Part shown: in pieces, positions 7,338 through 17,204 of the stretch
Layout of the letters: the number at the start of each line of letters is the position of its first letter
Numbering within the stretch: position 1 is the stretch's first letter
From: Prevotella sp. UBA2756
GTDB lineage: Bacteria > Bacteroidota > Bacteroidia > Bacteroidales > Bacteroidaceae
DNA length: 37,349 nucleotides
Assembly: GCA_002353205.1 (NCBI GenBank)
Contig: DEJE01000030.1
Coordinates: 2,874-40,222 of the forward strand
Direction: 5' to 3'
Program-made: the position numbers and the translations under genes
The notes under the pieces: model-generated
Database searches by the model: none
Told to the model about the DNA's origin: nothing
The model's input: the letters and a program-made list of their open reading frames with translations, nothing else

Positions 7338-8912
7338 TCAATACATTCTCGGCCTCACATAGTGGATTCTGTAGATATGGTCAAAATAATGTTCCCAGTT
7401 GTTTTTGCCTTCACCGATCTGGAATCCGTAGAAACGGGTGCCCCTCTTCTTGTATTCGGGGAGTCTGTTCAACAGGTCTTCTGTCGTTCTGGGAATGAGG
7501 AAGTCGGTTATCCACAACACGTCGGCATTCATGTAGTGATTGTCTCCGCCCTCGAGCAGGGCGAAAGTGAGGCGCAGCATCTTCTCGGCGTCAGTGCCGC
7601 CTCCGATAAAAGGAAAGTCCCCGCGCACGAACTCGCAGTCTTTCTCTGGCTTCATTCCCATACGCTGCATGGCGCGTTTGCGCAGACGGGCACGCAGGTC
7701 GATGGGACGAATGGACACCGAGAAGTCGATGAGGAAGCAGTCGCGCTGCAGTTCCTCTGCCGTCTGTTCCAGTTTCGAGAGCAGCGCCATCTCTATTTTC
7801 TGCGGTACGCCGTACATGCTGGCTGATGAATCGACGCATACGATCATCGGACCTCTTCTGACGGCGCGCTGCTGATGCAGTTGGCGAGCTGGCTTGTTCA
7901 ACTCCGATCGATAGCGGAACGTCTGCAGCCTACGCGTAAGGAATTTCTTATAGAAGAGATCCTCCAGCTGCTCGTCGGCATACTGCGTCAGTTCCAGTGG
8001 CAACAGGGCGTTGATGTCGTTGCCCACGGTGACACCTTCAATGTCACTGCCCGCAGAATGGTCTATCTTAAAGTGGAAACCCGTCTGCACGGCGATATGG
8101 TCACGTCCTTCCTCTTGCACCGTTCGTCCCATGCGGCGCGCCACATCCCCGATCTCCGGGTATTTGTTTTGAATCCTGACAATGTTCAGTTTCTTCTCAA
8201 ACTCACTCTCCGAGAACTGTCCGTCCATCAGATCCCAAGCCTGAGTCATCAAGGCATCGTCGGCATTGTCGAAACGGTGGTGCTGCTCGCTCATCATTTT
8301 CATCATATTCGTAAGAGCGGCACGCGTCGAAGGCATCTTCTTGCGCACCTTTTCCCCCACCTCGCGCTGCATCTGCCGCTCCAGGGCACCAGCCCATTCC
8401 TGCCGAAGCTTCTCCCAGTTGGCCTCGTCGCGCCATCCTTGACGTTGGAACAGCTTCTTCACGTATTCCTTGTCGAATCCGTCCTCGCGGTGTTTCTCGT
8501 CAATGGCCGTGAGGAGCGACTGCCAGTTGTCCTTTTTCTTCTGCATCGACCACTCGCAGGTCTTTCCCATTTCGTTTCGTTCCGACCACGACTTCTGCGT
8601 GCAGAACTTCTCTTCGTGCAGGCAGTCAGCCACGAAGTGCCCCATGGTCTCGTAGAACACCCTCGCTGCCATCTTGCTGGTCAGCACACGTGCCTGTACC
8701 ATCGGGTCGTGCGTCACCTCCACAATGTAACGCAGAATAGGATCTTTGTACATCTCCCACGGGTAGTCGGTCAGCACGTTGGTCTCTATCTCCGGCAGCT
8801 CTCCGTTTTTCACGAAGTTCTCCAGCAGTTTCAGGTACTCACCCGCCGACAGTCTTCGCCTGCGGATGCGTTCCAACCAGTATACCACATCCTTATCGTG
8901 TGTGTCAGTCAT
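7338..8912 (-). CDS. viaA: ViaA-like VWA-domain protein, partner of RavA
   Basis: A 524-residue protein with a long alpha-helical, charged N-terminal region and a C-terminal von Willebrand factor A domain. The MIDAS metal site DSSAS is near residue 360 and a later GGGTD supplies the second metal-binding loop. The architecture and the overlap with the upstream ATPase gene match E. coli ViaA (483 residues), which binds RavA and is linked to respiratory complexes and aminoglycoside uptake. The start at 8912 overlaps the last 8 bp of ravA, so the two are translationally coupled. The function in this organism is inferred from the pair only. Confidence 0.85.
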   Translation of the reverse strand: MTDTHDKDVVYWLERIRRRRLSAGEYLKLLENFVKNGELPEIETNVLTDYPWEMYKDPILRYIVEVTHDPMVQARVLTSKMAARVFYETMGHFVADCLHEEKFCTQKSWSERNEMGKTCEWSMQKKKDNWQSLLTAIDEKHREDGFDKEYVKKLFQRQGWRDEANWEKLRQEWAGALERQMQREVGEKVRKKMPSTRAALTNMMKMMSEQHHRFDNADDALMTQAWDLMDGQFSESEFEKKLNIVRIQNKYPEIGDVARRMGRTVQEEGRDHIAVQTGFHFKIDHSAGSDIEGVTVGNDINALLPLELTQYADEQLEDLFYKKFLTRRLQTFRYRSELNKPARQLHQQRAVRRGPMIVCVDSSASMYGVPQKIEMALLSKLEQTAEELQRDCFLIDFSVSIRPIDLRARLRKRAMQRMGMKPEKDCEFVRGDFPFIGGGTDAEKMLRLTFALLEGGDNHYMNADVLWITDFLIPRTTEDLLNRLPEYKKRGTRFYGFQIGEGKNNWEHYFDHIYRIHYVRPRMY

Positions 8913-10434
8913 CCAGTTTCTCCAGTTCTTGTCTTGTCACCGCCATTTCCTTGTAGAGTCCTTTCAGGTAATCGCCCAGCTCGCGCCGGTCATCCTCCGA
9001 GAGGAAGATGTTGGCCGCGATGTCGGCCTCGCGCCTCCGCACCCTATCGCCGATCGCTTCCAGCTCAGCATGGTAGTCGCGTTCCGTCGCCCTTCCCTTC
9101 GCCACGGGCACCGGTTGTTTCTCGCCAGGTCTCAGTGTCTCCACCTCAAACCTCACGCCGTCGATATACAGATAGTCATCGTCGCGCCCCAGCACCACCT
9201 GCCGTGCCCCTTCGGGGTAGTCGGCACCGTCGTATCCGCGGATGATGGTGCGCCTCCCGTCCTTCGGGTCCTTATAGAGCACGCCCAGCTGTCCCGTCCG
9301 CTCCTCCTTGTAATCCCTCATGCGCTGATAGTCGGCCATAAAGACATAGGTGTTGCCCGTGTCGTGGTCCAGCAGATGATAGTAGAAGCTGTCGAATATT
9401 TTCTTGTTGCCATCCCTGTTCTGTACGGCAGCCTTCGCCCTCCTTGTCGCGCCCTGCATCCTCGTCACCTTGATGTCGGCCTCAACAGCCAGTTTCATCT
9501 TCGCAAGCTCGGTGCCATATTCGGCAAAGAGCGACCGGATGACAATGCGGCGGATGGCCTCCCTCTCGTCAGGCTCGTTCCACAGACAATGGTAAATGGG
9601 CAGCAGGTCGGTCACGTCCGCCACCTTTCGGTCTTGCAGGAAGGCCGAAGCCCGCAGCAGTTTCACGATCTTCTTCCATCGGCGGTCGCTGACATACACT
9701 TGTCGGTGCTCGTCACTACTCGTCAACGTGACGGCCCCCAGCGCCTTGCGGATGACATGAATACACCCCAGCACGCTGTCGGCCACGGCAATGCCCCTTA
9801 TCAGCTCCGACCATTCGACGTATTCCTCATCCGTCACCTGCCATTTGCTGTCGCACGCGACGTCGCCGTCGGTATCGTCGAGCAGCATCCTGTCGAAACT
9901 CTCCTGATTCTTGACGCAACCCGTTTCCACTCTGACAAGGAAACGGTCCCACAGCGCCTCCAGTCCTTCGCCCTGGGCAGGCAGTTCGTTGCTGGCAGCC
10001 ACGAGCAGCTTCAGCGGCAGTCGGATTTCGCGTTCACCGTTGCGGAACAGTTTCTCGTTGATAACGGTCAGCAACGTGTTCTGTATGGCAGGCCCCGCTT
10101 TCCATATTTCGTCCAAGAAAACGACGTCGGCCGTGGGCAGATATCCGTCGATGGCGCGCTCATACTTGTCCGACGACTTCAGCAGCGAGATGGAAACAGG
10201 CCCGAAGATCTCGTCGGGCGTGGAGAAGCGCGACATCAGGTATTCAAAACTCCGTGCATCCCTGAATGCACTCTTCAGCCTTCGCGCCACCATCGACTTG
10301 GCAACCCCCGGCGGTCCCAGTATGATGATGCTCTCACCGGCGATGGCCGCCAGCAGTGCCAGCATCACCTCCGTCTCTTTCTCATAGATTCCCCTGTTCA
10401 TTTCCTGAAGCAGGGCCTGTATACGTTCTTTCAT
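8905..10434 (-). CDS. ravA: RavA-like MoxR-family AAA+ ATPase
   Basis: A 509-residue hexameric-type AAA+ ATPase. Visible motifs are Walker A GPPGVAKS (near residue 38), the MoxR-typical RFSTPDEIFGP, Walker B VVFLDEIW (near 105), sensor I AASNELP, and a RavA-type C-terminal half. Length and motif wording are close to E. coli RavA (498 residues). The start is set at 10434 (MKERIQ) because a TATCTTTG promoter element lies at 10458-10465, inside the longer open frame that begins at 10503. It forms an operon with viaA (8-bp overlap) and is divergent from the pantothenate kinase gene. Confidence 0.9.
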   Translation of the reverse strand: MKERIQALLQEMNRGIYEKETEVMLALLAAIAGESIIILGPPGVAKSMVARRLKSAFRDARSFEYLMSRFSTPDEIFGPVSISLLKSSDKYERAIDGYLPTADVVFLDEIWKAGPAIQNTLLTVINEKLFRNGEREIRLPLKLLVAASNELPAQGEGLEALWDRFLVRVETGCVKNQESFDRMLLDDTDGDVACDSKWQVTDEEYVEWSELIRGIAVADSVLGCIHVIRKALGAVTLTSSDEHRQVYVSDRRWKKIVKLLRASAFLQDRKVADVTDLLPIYHCLWNEPDEREAIRRIVIRSLFAEYGTELAKMKLAVEADIKVTRMQGATRRAKAAVQNRDGNKKIFDSFYYHLLDHDTGNTYVFMADYQRMRDYKEERTGQLGVLYKDPKDGRRTIIRGYDGADYPEGARQVVLGRDDDYLYIDGVRFEVETLRPGEKQPVPVAKGRATERDYHAELEAIGDRVRRREADIAANIFLSEDDRRELGDYLKGLYKEMAVTRQELEKLDD

Positions 10435-10457
10435 CTTCAAAACATTACTTTCGGGTG

Positions 10458-10465
10458 CAAAGATA
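10458..10465 (-). promoter_or_regulatory. -7 element for the ravA-viaA operon
   Basis: The minus strand reads TATCTTTG followed by CA, 24 bp upstream of the chosen ravA start. A -33 TTTG is not obvious. Confidence 0.55.
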
Positions 10466-10537
10466 ATGCTTTCGTAGGAACGAAGTGCGTCCGTGGCCAA
10501 CATTTTTCATGCCGAAGTGCTTTTATGTGGGCTTTTG

Positions 10538-10569
10538 TTTGCGGGTGTCGCGTGAAAAGTGTACTTTTG
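10538..10569 (+). promoter_or_regulatory. Promoter for the pantothenate kinase gene
   Basis: TTTG (10538-10541), a 20-nt spacer and TACTTTTG (10562-10569) lie 35 bp upstream of the chosen start at 10605. It is divergent from the ravA promoter. Confidence 0.7.
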
Positions 10570-10604
10570 CAGCGACAATCGAAACATATCTAAATCATCA
10601 AGCA

Positions 10605-11423
10605 ATGGGAATCATCATCGGCATCGACGTGGGCACCAGCACCACCAAGATAGTGGGACTGCGCGAGGGCGTGGTCATCTCACCGACGCGCATCCGCGCC
10701 ACCGACCCCGTGACTTCGCTCTACGGCGCCTTTGGCAAGTATCTCTACGACAACCATATCAGCCTGACCGACGTGGATCAGGTGATGCTTACGGGCGTGG
10801 GGGCGGCCTACGTGGACAAACCCATCTACGGACTGCCCACCGAGAAGGCCGAGGAATTCATGGCCGACGGTCTTGGAGCGCGCTACGAGAGCAAGCAGAA
10901 CCGCATGCTCGTGGTGTCGATGGGCACGGGAACATCGTTTGTGAAGGTCGACGGCGACGATATCCGCCACATCGGTGGTATGGGCATCGGCGGCGGCACG
11001 CTGAAGGGCCTGTCGCAGTTGCTGCTCAACACGGGCGATGTGAAGCATGTGGCACAGCTGGCCGAGAAGGGCGACATCAAGAACGTGAACCTTCAGATCG
11101 GCGACATCAGTGCTACGCCGCTGCCGGGTCTGCCGCTCGATGCTACGGCTTCCATCTTCGGCAACGTGAAGACGAACGCCACGCACGAGGATATCGCCGC
11201 CGGACTCATCTGCACGGTGCTGCAGACCATAGGGTCGGCCACGGTGCTTGCCGCTCTGGGGAGCGACATCCGCGAGTTTGTGCTCATCGGCAACCTGACG
11301 TTGCTGCCGCAGTGCCACATCATCTTCCCCGAACTGGAGAAGCTCTACGGCGTCCATTTCACCATCCCGAAGTATTCAGAGTTCTGTACGGCCATCGGCG
11401 CAGCGCTCTGCTTCAAGAAGTGA
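10605..11423 (+). CDS. coaW: Type II pantothenate kinase
   Basis: Catalyses ATP-dependent phosphorylation of pantothenate, the first step of coenzyme A synthesis. The 272-residue protein has the ASKHA fold of the eukaryotic/Staphylococcus CoaW branch: phosphate-1 loop GIDVGTSTTK at the N-terminus, MGTGTSF, and GIGGGTLKGL. S. aureus CoaW is about 267 residues. The start at 10605 (MGIIIGIDVG) places the loop at the N-terminus and follows the promoter; the longer frame upstream is promoter DNA. The glycosidase cluster begins 77 bp downstream with no separate consensus promoter visible, so read-through is possible. Confidence 0.9.
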   Translation: MGIIIGIDVGTSTTKIVGLREGVVISPTRIRATDPVTSLYGAFGKYLYDNHISLTDVDQVMLTGVGAAYVDKPIYGLPTEKAEEFMADGLGARYESKQNRMLVVSMGTGTSFVKVDGDDIRHIGGMGIGGGTLKGLSQLLLNTGDVKHVAQLAEKGDIKNVNLQIGDISATPLPGLPLDATASIFGNVKTNATHEDIAAGLICTVLQTIGSATVLAALGSDIREFVLIGNLTLLPQCHIIFPELEKLYGVHFTIPKYSEFCTAIGAALCFKK

Positions 11424-11500
11424 ATCGCGGGCAAAGGCCCGAAGAAATGATTACAAAACGCTTGCGCGTGCGTCGGTAATATACACAAGATGCACACGCT

Positions 11501-14500
11501 ATGAGCAAAAGACAGTTGTTTTTGACCATCGCGCTGGCAGTTGTCACGGTGACGACTGCGCGCGATGTTTTTGTTTCCACCTCGTTCCACGAACCAGCCA
11601 CCGAAGGACTGCGCTTCATCTACAGCTACGACGGACTGCGCTGGGATAGCATTCAGGGCGTTTTCCTGCGGCCCGAGGTAGGAAAACAGCATGTCATGCG
11701 CGACCCGAGCATCGTGCGCGGCCCCGACGGCACGTTCCATCTCGTCTGGACCAGCTCGTGGCGCGGCGACCGCGGCTTCGGCTACGCGTCGTCGAAGGAC
11801 CTCATCCACTGGACCCCGCAGCGCTTCATCAGCACCGGCATGGACACAACGACGGTGAACACATGGGCCCCCGAGCTGTTCTACGACGACGTGCGTCGGC
11901 AGTTCATGGTCATCTGGGCCTCGTGCGTGCCCGGCAAGTTCCCCGACTATCAGGAAGATCACCTGAACAACCACCGTCTGTACTACATGACCACGCGCGA
12001 CTTCCGCACGTTCTCGAAGACGCAACTGTTCTACGACCCCGACTTCTCGGCCATCGACGCCACGCTGGTGAAGCGCTCGAAGAACGACTACGTGATGGTG
12101 GTGAAGGACAATTCGCGCCCCATGCGCAACATCAAGGTGGCGTTTTCCGCCAGTCCCTACGGGCCGTGGAGCCAGGCTTCGGAGCCTTTCACCGAGAGCT
12201 TCACCGAAGGACCCTCGACAGCCAAGCTCGGCGACTGGTACTACATCTACTACGACTCGTACCGACACAAGATCTACGGCGCCCATCGTACGAAGGACTT
12301 CAAGACCTTCCAGGACCAGACGGGCAGCGTCAGCTTCCCCCTGGGGCATAAGCACGGCACGGTATTCATGGCCGACGAGCAACTGGTGGAGAACCTGAAG
12401 AAGTACAACCGCGACTGCGTACGCTATACGGGAACGGCGATTGCCCGTCCTGAACGCCACGACGGCGGACTCCGACCCACCATCGGTGTGCACAACATCC
12501 AGACCATGCGCGGCCAGAAACCGTGGACCTATAACCACCAGCCCATGATGGCCTACTGGAACGGACGCTTCTATATGCACTATCTCACCGACCCGCGCCA
12601 TGAACACGAAGCTCCGGGAAAGACCATGCTACAGACTTCGGACGACGGATACGCATGGAGCGACCCCGTGGAACTGTTCCCCGAATACAACGTGCCCGAA
12701 GGATTCTGCAAGGAAGGGTCCGACCTGCCTGCCGCCCACAACCTGAAGGCCGTGATGCACCAGCGGGTGGGATGGTATGTGGCGCCCAACGGCAAGCTGC
12801 TGGCCATCGGCTACTACGGCATCTGCCAGACGATGAAGGACGATCCCAACGACGGTAACGGCATCGGGCGCGTGGTGCGCGAGATCAGGAAGGACGGATC
12901 GTTCGGTCCCATCTATTTCATCCACTATAATCACGGTTTCAACGAGAAGAACACCGACTATCCCTACTATAAGAAAGCGAAGGACAAGCAGCTCGTGAAG
13001 GCTGTCGATGCCCTGATAGCCGACCCCATGCAACGCATGCAATGGGCCGAAGAGAGCGACCGCGGCGACGAGATCCTGCCCTTCAAGTCGCCCCTGAAGG
13101 CATTCTGCGGCTATACACTGCCCGACGGCCGCAAGGTGGGCTTATGGAAACATGCCCTGACGTCCATCTCTGCCGACGGCGGTAACACCTGGCGCGAGCC
13201 TGCCTACCGCGCTCCCGGACTGGTGAACAGCAACGCCAAGATTTGGGGACAGCGGCTGAGCGACGGCTCCTACGCCACGGTCTATAACCCGGCTGAATAT
13301 CGCTGGCCGCTGGCCATCAGCCTGAGCAGCGACGGACTGAACTACAACACGCTCTCGCTGGTTCACGGCGACGTGATGCCCCTGCGCCACGGCGGACAGT
13401 TCAAGAGCTACGGTCCGCAGTATGTGCGCGGCATCCAGGAGGGTAACGGCACGCCGAAAGACGGCAACCTCTGGGTGACCTACAGCACGAACAAAGAAGA
13501 CATCTGGGTGTCGCGCATCCCCGTTCCAGTACGTCTGAACGCTACGACGCATGCCGGCGGAGAGTTCAAGAACAACGAAACGGTGAGCGAATCAAACAAC
13601 TGGACCTTCAATCTCGGTTCCGTCAGTAGCCTGACCAACTGGAACCTCTATATACCCAGTCTGTGCCATATCTTCCTAAAGAACGGATGGCTGATTCTCT
13701 ACGACTGCGACCCCTACGACTATGCCAAGGCCGAACGTGTGATTCCAGCCACGAAGGAACTGGAAGTGGAGTTCGACTTGATGATGGACCAAGATGACAA
13801 CGGAGAACTCGACATCGAGTTCATGGACAACGGCGGCAACGTTTGCTCACGCATCGTGGTTGATTCTACAGGAGCCATCCGTGTGAAGGGCGGTGCCCGC
13901 TATGGCACCCTTGTGAAAAAATATGAGATGGGTGTGGTATACCATATCAAGGCCTTGCTTTCCACGAGTCAGCACCGCGCCGTCTATTTCGTCGATGGCA
14001 AGAAAGTGAGCGAACGGCAGTTTGATACGCCCGTGGAAGCCATCACGCGCATCGTGTTCCGCACGGGAAAAGTCTTCACGGAGCCTAACAATGAGACCCC
14101 CGCCGATCAGGATTTCGACATGCCGCGTGCCGATGAACTCGACCCTGCAGCCGGCTATCATATCGCCAATGTGGTCAGCAGACCGATGGCCGACGGCGTA
14201 TTCCCCCTCCATGGCAGCGATGCACCGGCACTGGCCGCTCATGGTGGCAGTCTGTTTGTGAACCAGTACAACTGTCTGAATGCGCGTCCTGCCTTGCAGA
14301 TGCAGCCTACCGTGCTTTCCACCGACATCCTTCCGGCATACGCCGACCGTTTTGCCGCAGACGAAAAAGCAATCTACGCCCACGACACGGAAGAACGGAA
14401 AGCCCCACAGCCTGATATTACGAACGATGATGCCGCCCGCTGGATGGCTGAGAACATTCCCCTCTTCGATTGTCCCGACAAGGATTTCAACGACATCTAC

Positions 14501-15802
14501 TACTTCCGCTGGTGGTCGCTGCGCAAGCATATCAAGCGCACGCCTGTGGGCTACGGCATGACCGAATTCCTCGTTCCACGCTCCTATGCCGACCGCTATA
14601 ACCTCATCGCTTGCGCCATCGGGCACCACGTCATGGAGACCCGTTGGCTGCGCGATACCACCTATCTGCACCAGATTCTGCGCACGTGGTACTACGGCAA
14701 CGACGGGCAACCGATGCAGAAGATGAACAAATTCTCGTCGTGGAACCCTTGGGCCGTCATGAATGCGTGGCAGGTGCTGGGCGACACAGCCTTCGTCGTA
14801 GCCCTGAAACCGCGGCTGGAGGAAGAATACGCCCGTTGGAAGAGCACCAACCGACTGGCGAACGGACTCTACTGGCAGGGCGACGTGCAGGACGGCATGG
14901 AGGAAAGCATCTCCGGCGGACGCAAGAAGCAGTATGCACGGCCCACCATCAACTCGTACATGTGCGGCAATGCCTATGCCCTGGCCCATCTCAACGCGCT
15001 GACCGGCGAATCTGACAAGACGCTGCGCTATCTGGCCGAAGCCGATTCGCTGCGGTCGCTCATCCTCGACAAGCTGTGGAACAAGCAGCATCGCTTCTTT
15101 GAAACCATGCGCGGTGACTCGTCGGCACAGGTCCGCGAGGCCATCGGATACATTCCGTGGTACTTCAACCTGCCGCCGAAAGACAGCCAATACGACGTGG
15201 CATGGCAGCAAGTGACCGATGAAATGGGCTTTTCTGCACCCTACGGACTGACCACCGCCGAGCGTCGGCATCCCGAGTTCCGCTCGCATGGCGTGGGGCG
15301 GTGCGAGTGGGACGGCGCCGTCTGGCCCTTCGCTACGTCGCAGACGCTCACCGCCATGGCCAACTACCTGAACAACTACCCCTCGCCAGTGCTCACCGAC
15401 TCGGTCTTCTTCCGCCAGATGGAGCTCTACGTGGAGAGCCAGCACCACCGCGGACGGCCCTACATCGGCGAATATCTGGACGAAAAGAACGGCGCGTGGC
15501 TCATGGGCGACCGCGAACGCTCGCGCTACTACAACCATTCCACGTTCAACGACCTCATCATCACTGGCATCTGTGGCCTGCGACCGCAAGACGACGGCTC
15601 CGTCGTGGTCCGGCCGCTCGTACCGAAAGACAAGTGGGACTACTTCTGTCTCGACGGAGTGAACTACCGCGGGCACGTTCTTACTATCATTTGGGACCGC
15701 GACGGCCAGCGATACCACCAAGGCGCGGGGCTCTCCATCCTTGTCGACGGCAAGCTGAAAGCAAACAGGAAGGAGTTGGGACTTTTGCGGGTCATGCCTT
15801 AA
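11501..15802 (+). CDS. Large multi-domain secreted glycoside hydrolase (GH43-like propeller, second propeller, beta-sandwich, alpha/alpha barrel)
   Basis: A 1433-residue protein with an N-terminal signal peptide. Residues about 20-300 look like a GH43-type beta-propeller (RDPSIVRGPDGTFHLVWT, ASSKDLIHWT, TWAPELFYD). Residues about 320-670 look like a second, sialidase-like propeller with Asp-rich blade motifs (SDDGYAWSD, SADGGNTW). Residues about 690-865 form a likely beta-sandwich with the strand-rich ELEVEFDLMM region. Residues about 980-1433 resemble six-hairpin (alpha/alpha) glycosidases (YYFRWWSLRKHI, GYGMTEFL, CEWDGAVWPFATSQT). The order of the last three parts recalls the GH143-GH142 enzyme of Bacteroides rhamnogalacturonan-II breakdown, but that assignment is from memory and needs a CAZy search. 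The linked esterase and GH95 genes support a role in degrading a branched, acylated plant polysaccharide. Confidence 0.75.
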   Translation: MSKRQLFLTIALAVVTVTTARDVFVSTSFHEPATEGLRFIYSYDGLRWDSIQGVFLRPEVGKQHVMRDPSIVRGPDGTFHLVWTSSWRGDRGFGYASSKDLIHWTPQRFISTGMDTTTVNTWAPELFYDDVRRQFMVIWASCVPGKFPDYQEDHLNNHRLYYMTTRDFRTFSKTQLFYDPDFSAIDATLVKRSKNDYVMVVKDNSRPMRNIKVAFSASPYGPWSQASEPFTESFTEGPSTAKLGDWYYIYYDSYRHKIYGAHRTKDFKTFQDQTGSVSFPLGHKHGTVFMADEQLVENLKKYNRDCVRYTGTAIARPERHDGGLRPTIGVHNIQTMRGQKPWTYNHQPMMAYWNGRFYMHYLTDPRHEHEAPGKTMLQTSDDGYAWSDPVELFPEYNVPEGFCKEGSDLPAAHNLKAVMHQRVGWYVAPNGKLLAIGYYGICQTMKDDPNDGNGIGRVVREIRKDGSFGPIYFIHYNHGFNEKNTDYPYYKKAKDKQLVKAVDALIADPMQRMQWAEESDRGDEILPFKSPLKAFCGYTLPDGRKVGLWKHALTSISADGGNTWREPAYRAPGLVNSNAKIWGQRLSDGSYATVYNPAEYRWPLAISLSSDGLNYNTLSLVHGDVMPLRHGGQFKSYGPQYVRGIQEGNGTPKDGNLWVTYSTNKEDIWVSRIPVPVRLNATTHAGGEFKNNETVSESNNWTFNLGSVSSLTNWNLYIPSLCHIFLKNGWLILYDCDPYDYAKAERVIPATKELEVEFDLMMDQDDNGELDIEFMDNGGNVCSRIVVDSTGAIRVKGGARYGTLVKKYEMGVVYHIKALLSTSQHRAVYFVDGKKVSERQFDTPVEAITRIVFRTGKVFTEPNNETPADQDFDMPRADELDPAAGYHIANVVSRPMADGVFPLHGSDAPALAAHGGSLFVNQYNCLNARPALQMQPTVLSTDILPAYADRFAADEKAIYAHDTEERKAPQPDITNDDAARWMAENIPLFDCPDKDFNDIYYFRWWSLRKHIKRTPVGYGMTEFLVPRSYADRYNLIACAIGHHVMETRWLRDTTYLHQILRTWYYGNDGQPMQKMNKFSSWNPWAVMNAWQVLGDTAFVVALKPRLEEEYARWKSTNRLANGLYWQGDVQDGMEESISGGRKKQYARPTINSYMCGNAYALAHLNALTGESDKTLRYLAEADSLRSLILDKLWNKQHRFFETMRGDSSAQVREAIGYIPWYFNLPPKDSQYDVAWQQVTDEMGFSAPYGLTTAERRHPEFRSHGVGRCEWDGAVWPFATSQTLTAMANYLNNYPSPVLTDSVFFRQMELYVESQHHRGRPYIGEYLDEKNGAWLMGDRERSRYYNHSTFNDLIITGICGLRPQDDGSVVVRPLVPKDKWDYFCLDGVNYRGHVLTIIWDRDGQRYHQGAGLSILVDGKLKANRKELGLLRVMP

Positions 15803-15865
15803 AAGACCCCGGTTGGAATAACCGTCATACTGAAACACCGTGATAACGAAAAAACTTGCAATATA

Positions 15866-17191
15866 ATGATGAAATCGCCGATTTTTAACATCACAACACT
15901 GCGCGAGGCCGTCGTGGGCTGCCTCCTTTTCACCTTCTCACACCTGAATGCTCAGACCTACGAGACGCAGTATCGTCGACCCGTGAGCGAGGTGATGAAC
16001 GACATTGCCCAGCGCTTCGACGTGAAATTCAAGTTCGACGGCAATGTCGACACCGCCGGCGTGACGCTGCCATACGCCGACTTCCGCATCCGACCCTATT
16101 CGCTGGAGCAGACGCTCGACAATATCTGTAAGCACTTCGACTGGAACTGGTGGAAGCAGAGCGGTCGTCTCTATAAGATCAAGCGCTATGAGTACCCGCG
16201 CCGACACGAGGATGAGGGACGGCAGATGCTCGACTATCTCTCGGCGAAATACCACAACGCTCAGGAATGGGAGGCCCGTCGCGCGATATTAATAAAAGAG
16301 GTTCGCGCGCGATTGGAGATAGATGCCTTCCTCGACTCGTGCGTGAAGGATGCCAAGCCCATCCTTTCCAAGGTGCGCAGGCACGACGGCTACACTACGC
16401 AGAACATCTGCATCGAGCTGACACCCGGCCAACATGTCTTCGGAACCATCTACACCTCGCTGAAGAAAGGCAAGAAGCCGCTCATCGTATGTCCCGACGG
16501 ACACTGGCCCTCGCGCTATCGCGACGACGAGCAGCAGCGTCTGGCCACGCTGGCCCGCATGGGAGCCGTCTGCGTCGACTTCGATCTCTACGGCTACAGC
16601 CAGTCGAAAGCTGAGGTGGGCGATCACCATTCAGCCCGTGCCCACATCTTCCAGGCCGCCTGCGGGCTGAAGCTGCTCGACTATATGTTGGCCAACCGCA
16701 AGGATATCGACCCCACGCGTGTGGCGGCCAACGGTGGTAGCGGCGGCGGGACGCACACCGTGCTGCTGGCTTTGCTCGACGACCGCATCACAGCCTCTGC
16801 CCCCGTCGTCCATGTGGCTTCACATTTCTACGGCGGATGTCCCTGCGAGAGCGGCATGCCCGTGCAGCTGGCTGGCGGCGGCACCTGTGAAGCAGAACTG
16901 GCGGCCATCATCGCCCCCAAGCCGTTGCTGCTGGTGAGCGACGGTGGCGACTGGACCTCCACCAATCCCGAGCTCGAATATCCGTTCATCCAGCGCATCT
17001 TCGGCTTCTACGATGCCAAGTCTCAGGTGCGCAACGTCCATCTGCCCAACGAGCGGCACGATTTCGGTCCCAACAAGCGGCAGGCAGTCTACGACTTCTT
17101 TGCCGATGTGTTCGCCCTCGACCGTGGTATGATCGACGAGAGTAAGGTGACCATCGAGCCGGAGGAAATGATGCAAACCCAACTGAAGTAG
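15866..17191 (+). CDS. Secreted alpha/beta-hydrolase esterase with N-terminal STN-like domain
   Basis: A 441-residue protein. After a signal peptide (ending near LNAQ), residues about 30-110 resemble the short secretin/TonB N-terminal or DUF4974-like fold (ISEV/IAQRFDVKFKF pattern, then LEQTLDNICKHF). The rest is an alpha/beta-hydrolase of the acetyl-xylan-esterase or dienelactone-hydrolase type. The nucleophile elbow is GGSGG, a candidate acid is the Asp of VSDGGDW, and the candidate histidine is in ERHDFG. The likely role is removal of acetyl or methyl esters from the polysaccharide attacked by its neighbours. It lies 63 bp after the large glycosidase and 13 bp before the GH95 gene, so the three form an operon. 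The substrate is unknown; pectin methyl- or acetylesterase is the best guess. Confidence 0.75.
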   Translation: MMKSPIFNITTLREAVVGCLLFTFSHLNAQTYETQYRRPVSEVMNDIAQRFDVKFKFDGNVDTAGVTLPYADFRIRPYSLEQTLDNICKHFDWNWWKQSGRLYKIKRYEYPRRHEDEGRQMLDYLSAKYHNAQEWEARRAILIKEVRARLEIDAFLDSCVKDAKPILSKVRRHDGYTTQNICIELTPGQHVFGTIYTSLKKGKKPLIVCPDGHWPSRYRDDEQQRLATLARMGAVCVDFDLYGYSQSKAEVGDHHSARAHIFQAACGLKLLDYMLANRKDIDPTRVAANGGSGGGTHTVLLALLDDRITASAPVVHVASHFYGGCPCESGMPVQLAGGGTCEAELAAIIAPKPLLLVSDGGDWTSTNPELEYPFIQRIFGFYDAKSQVRNVHLPNERHDFGPNKRQAVYDFFADVFALDRGMIDESKVTIEPEEMMQTQLK

Positions 17192-17204
17192 GATTCACAC
17201 AGCT

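Noticed and set aside
8779..10593. 604-residue plus-strand frame opposite ravA
   Set aside because: Antisense shadow of a strongly conserved AAA+ gene, running into the divergent promoter region.
13847..15838. 663-residue minus-strand frame opposite the large glycosidase
   Set aside because: Antisense shadow; no start context or family features, while the plus strand encodes clear glycosidase motifs.
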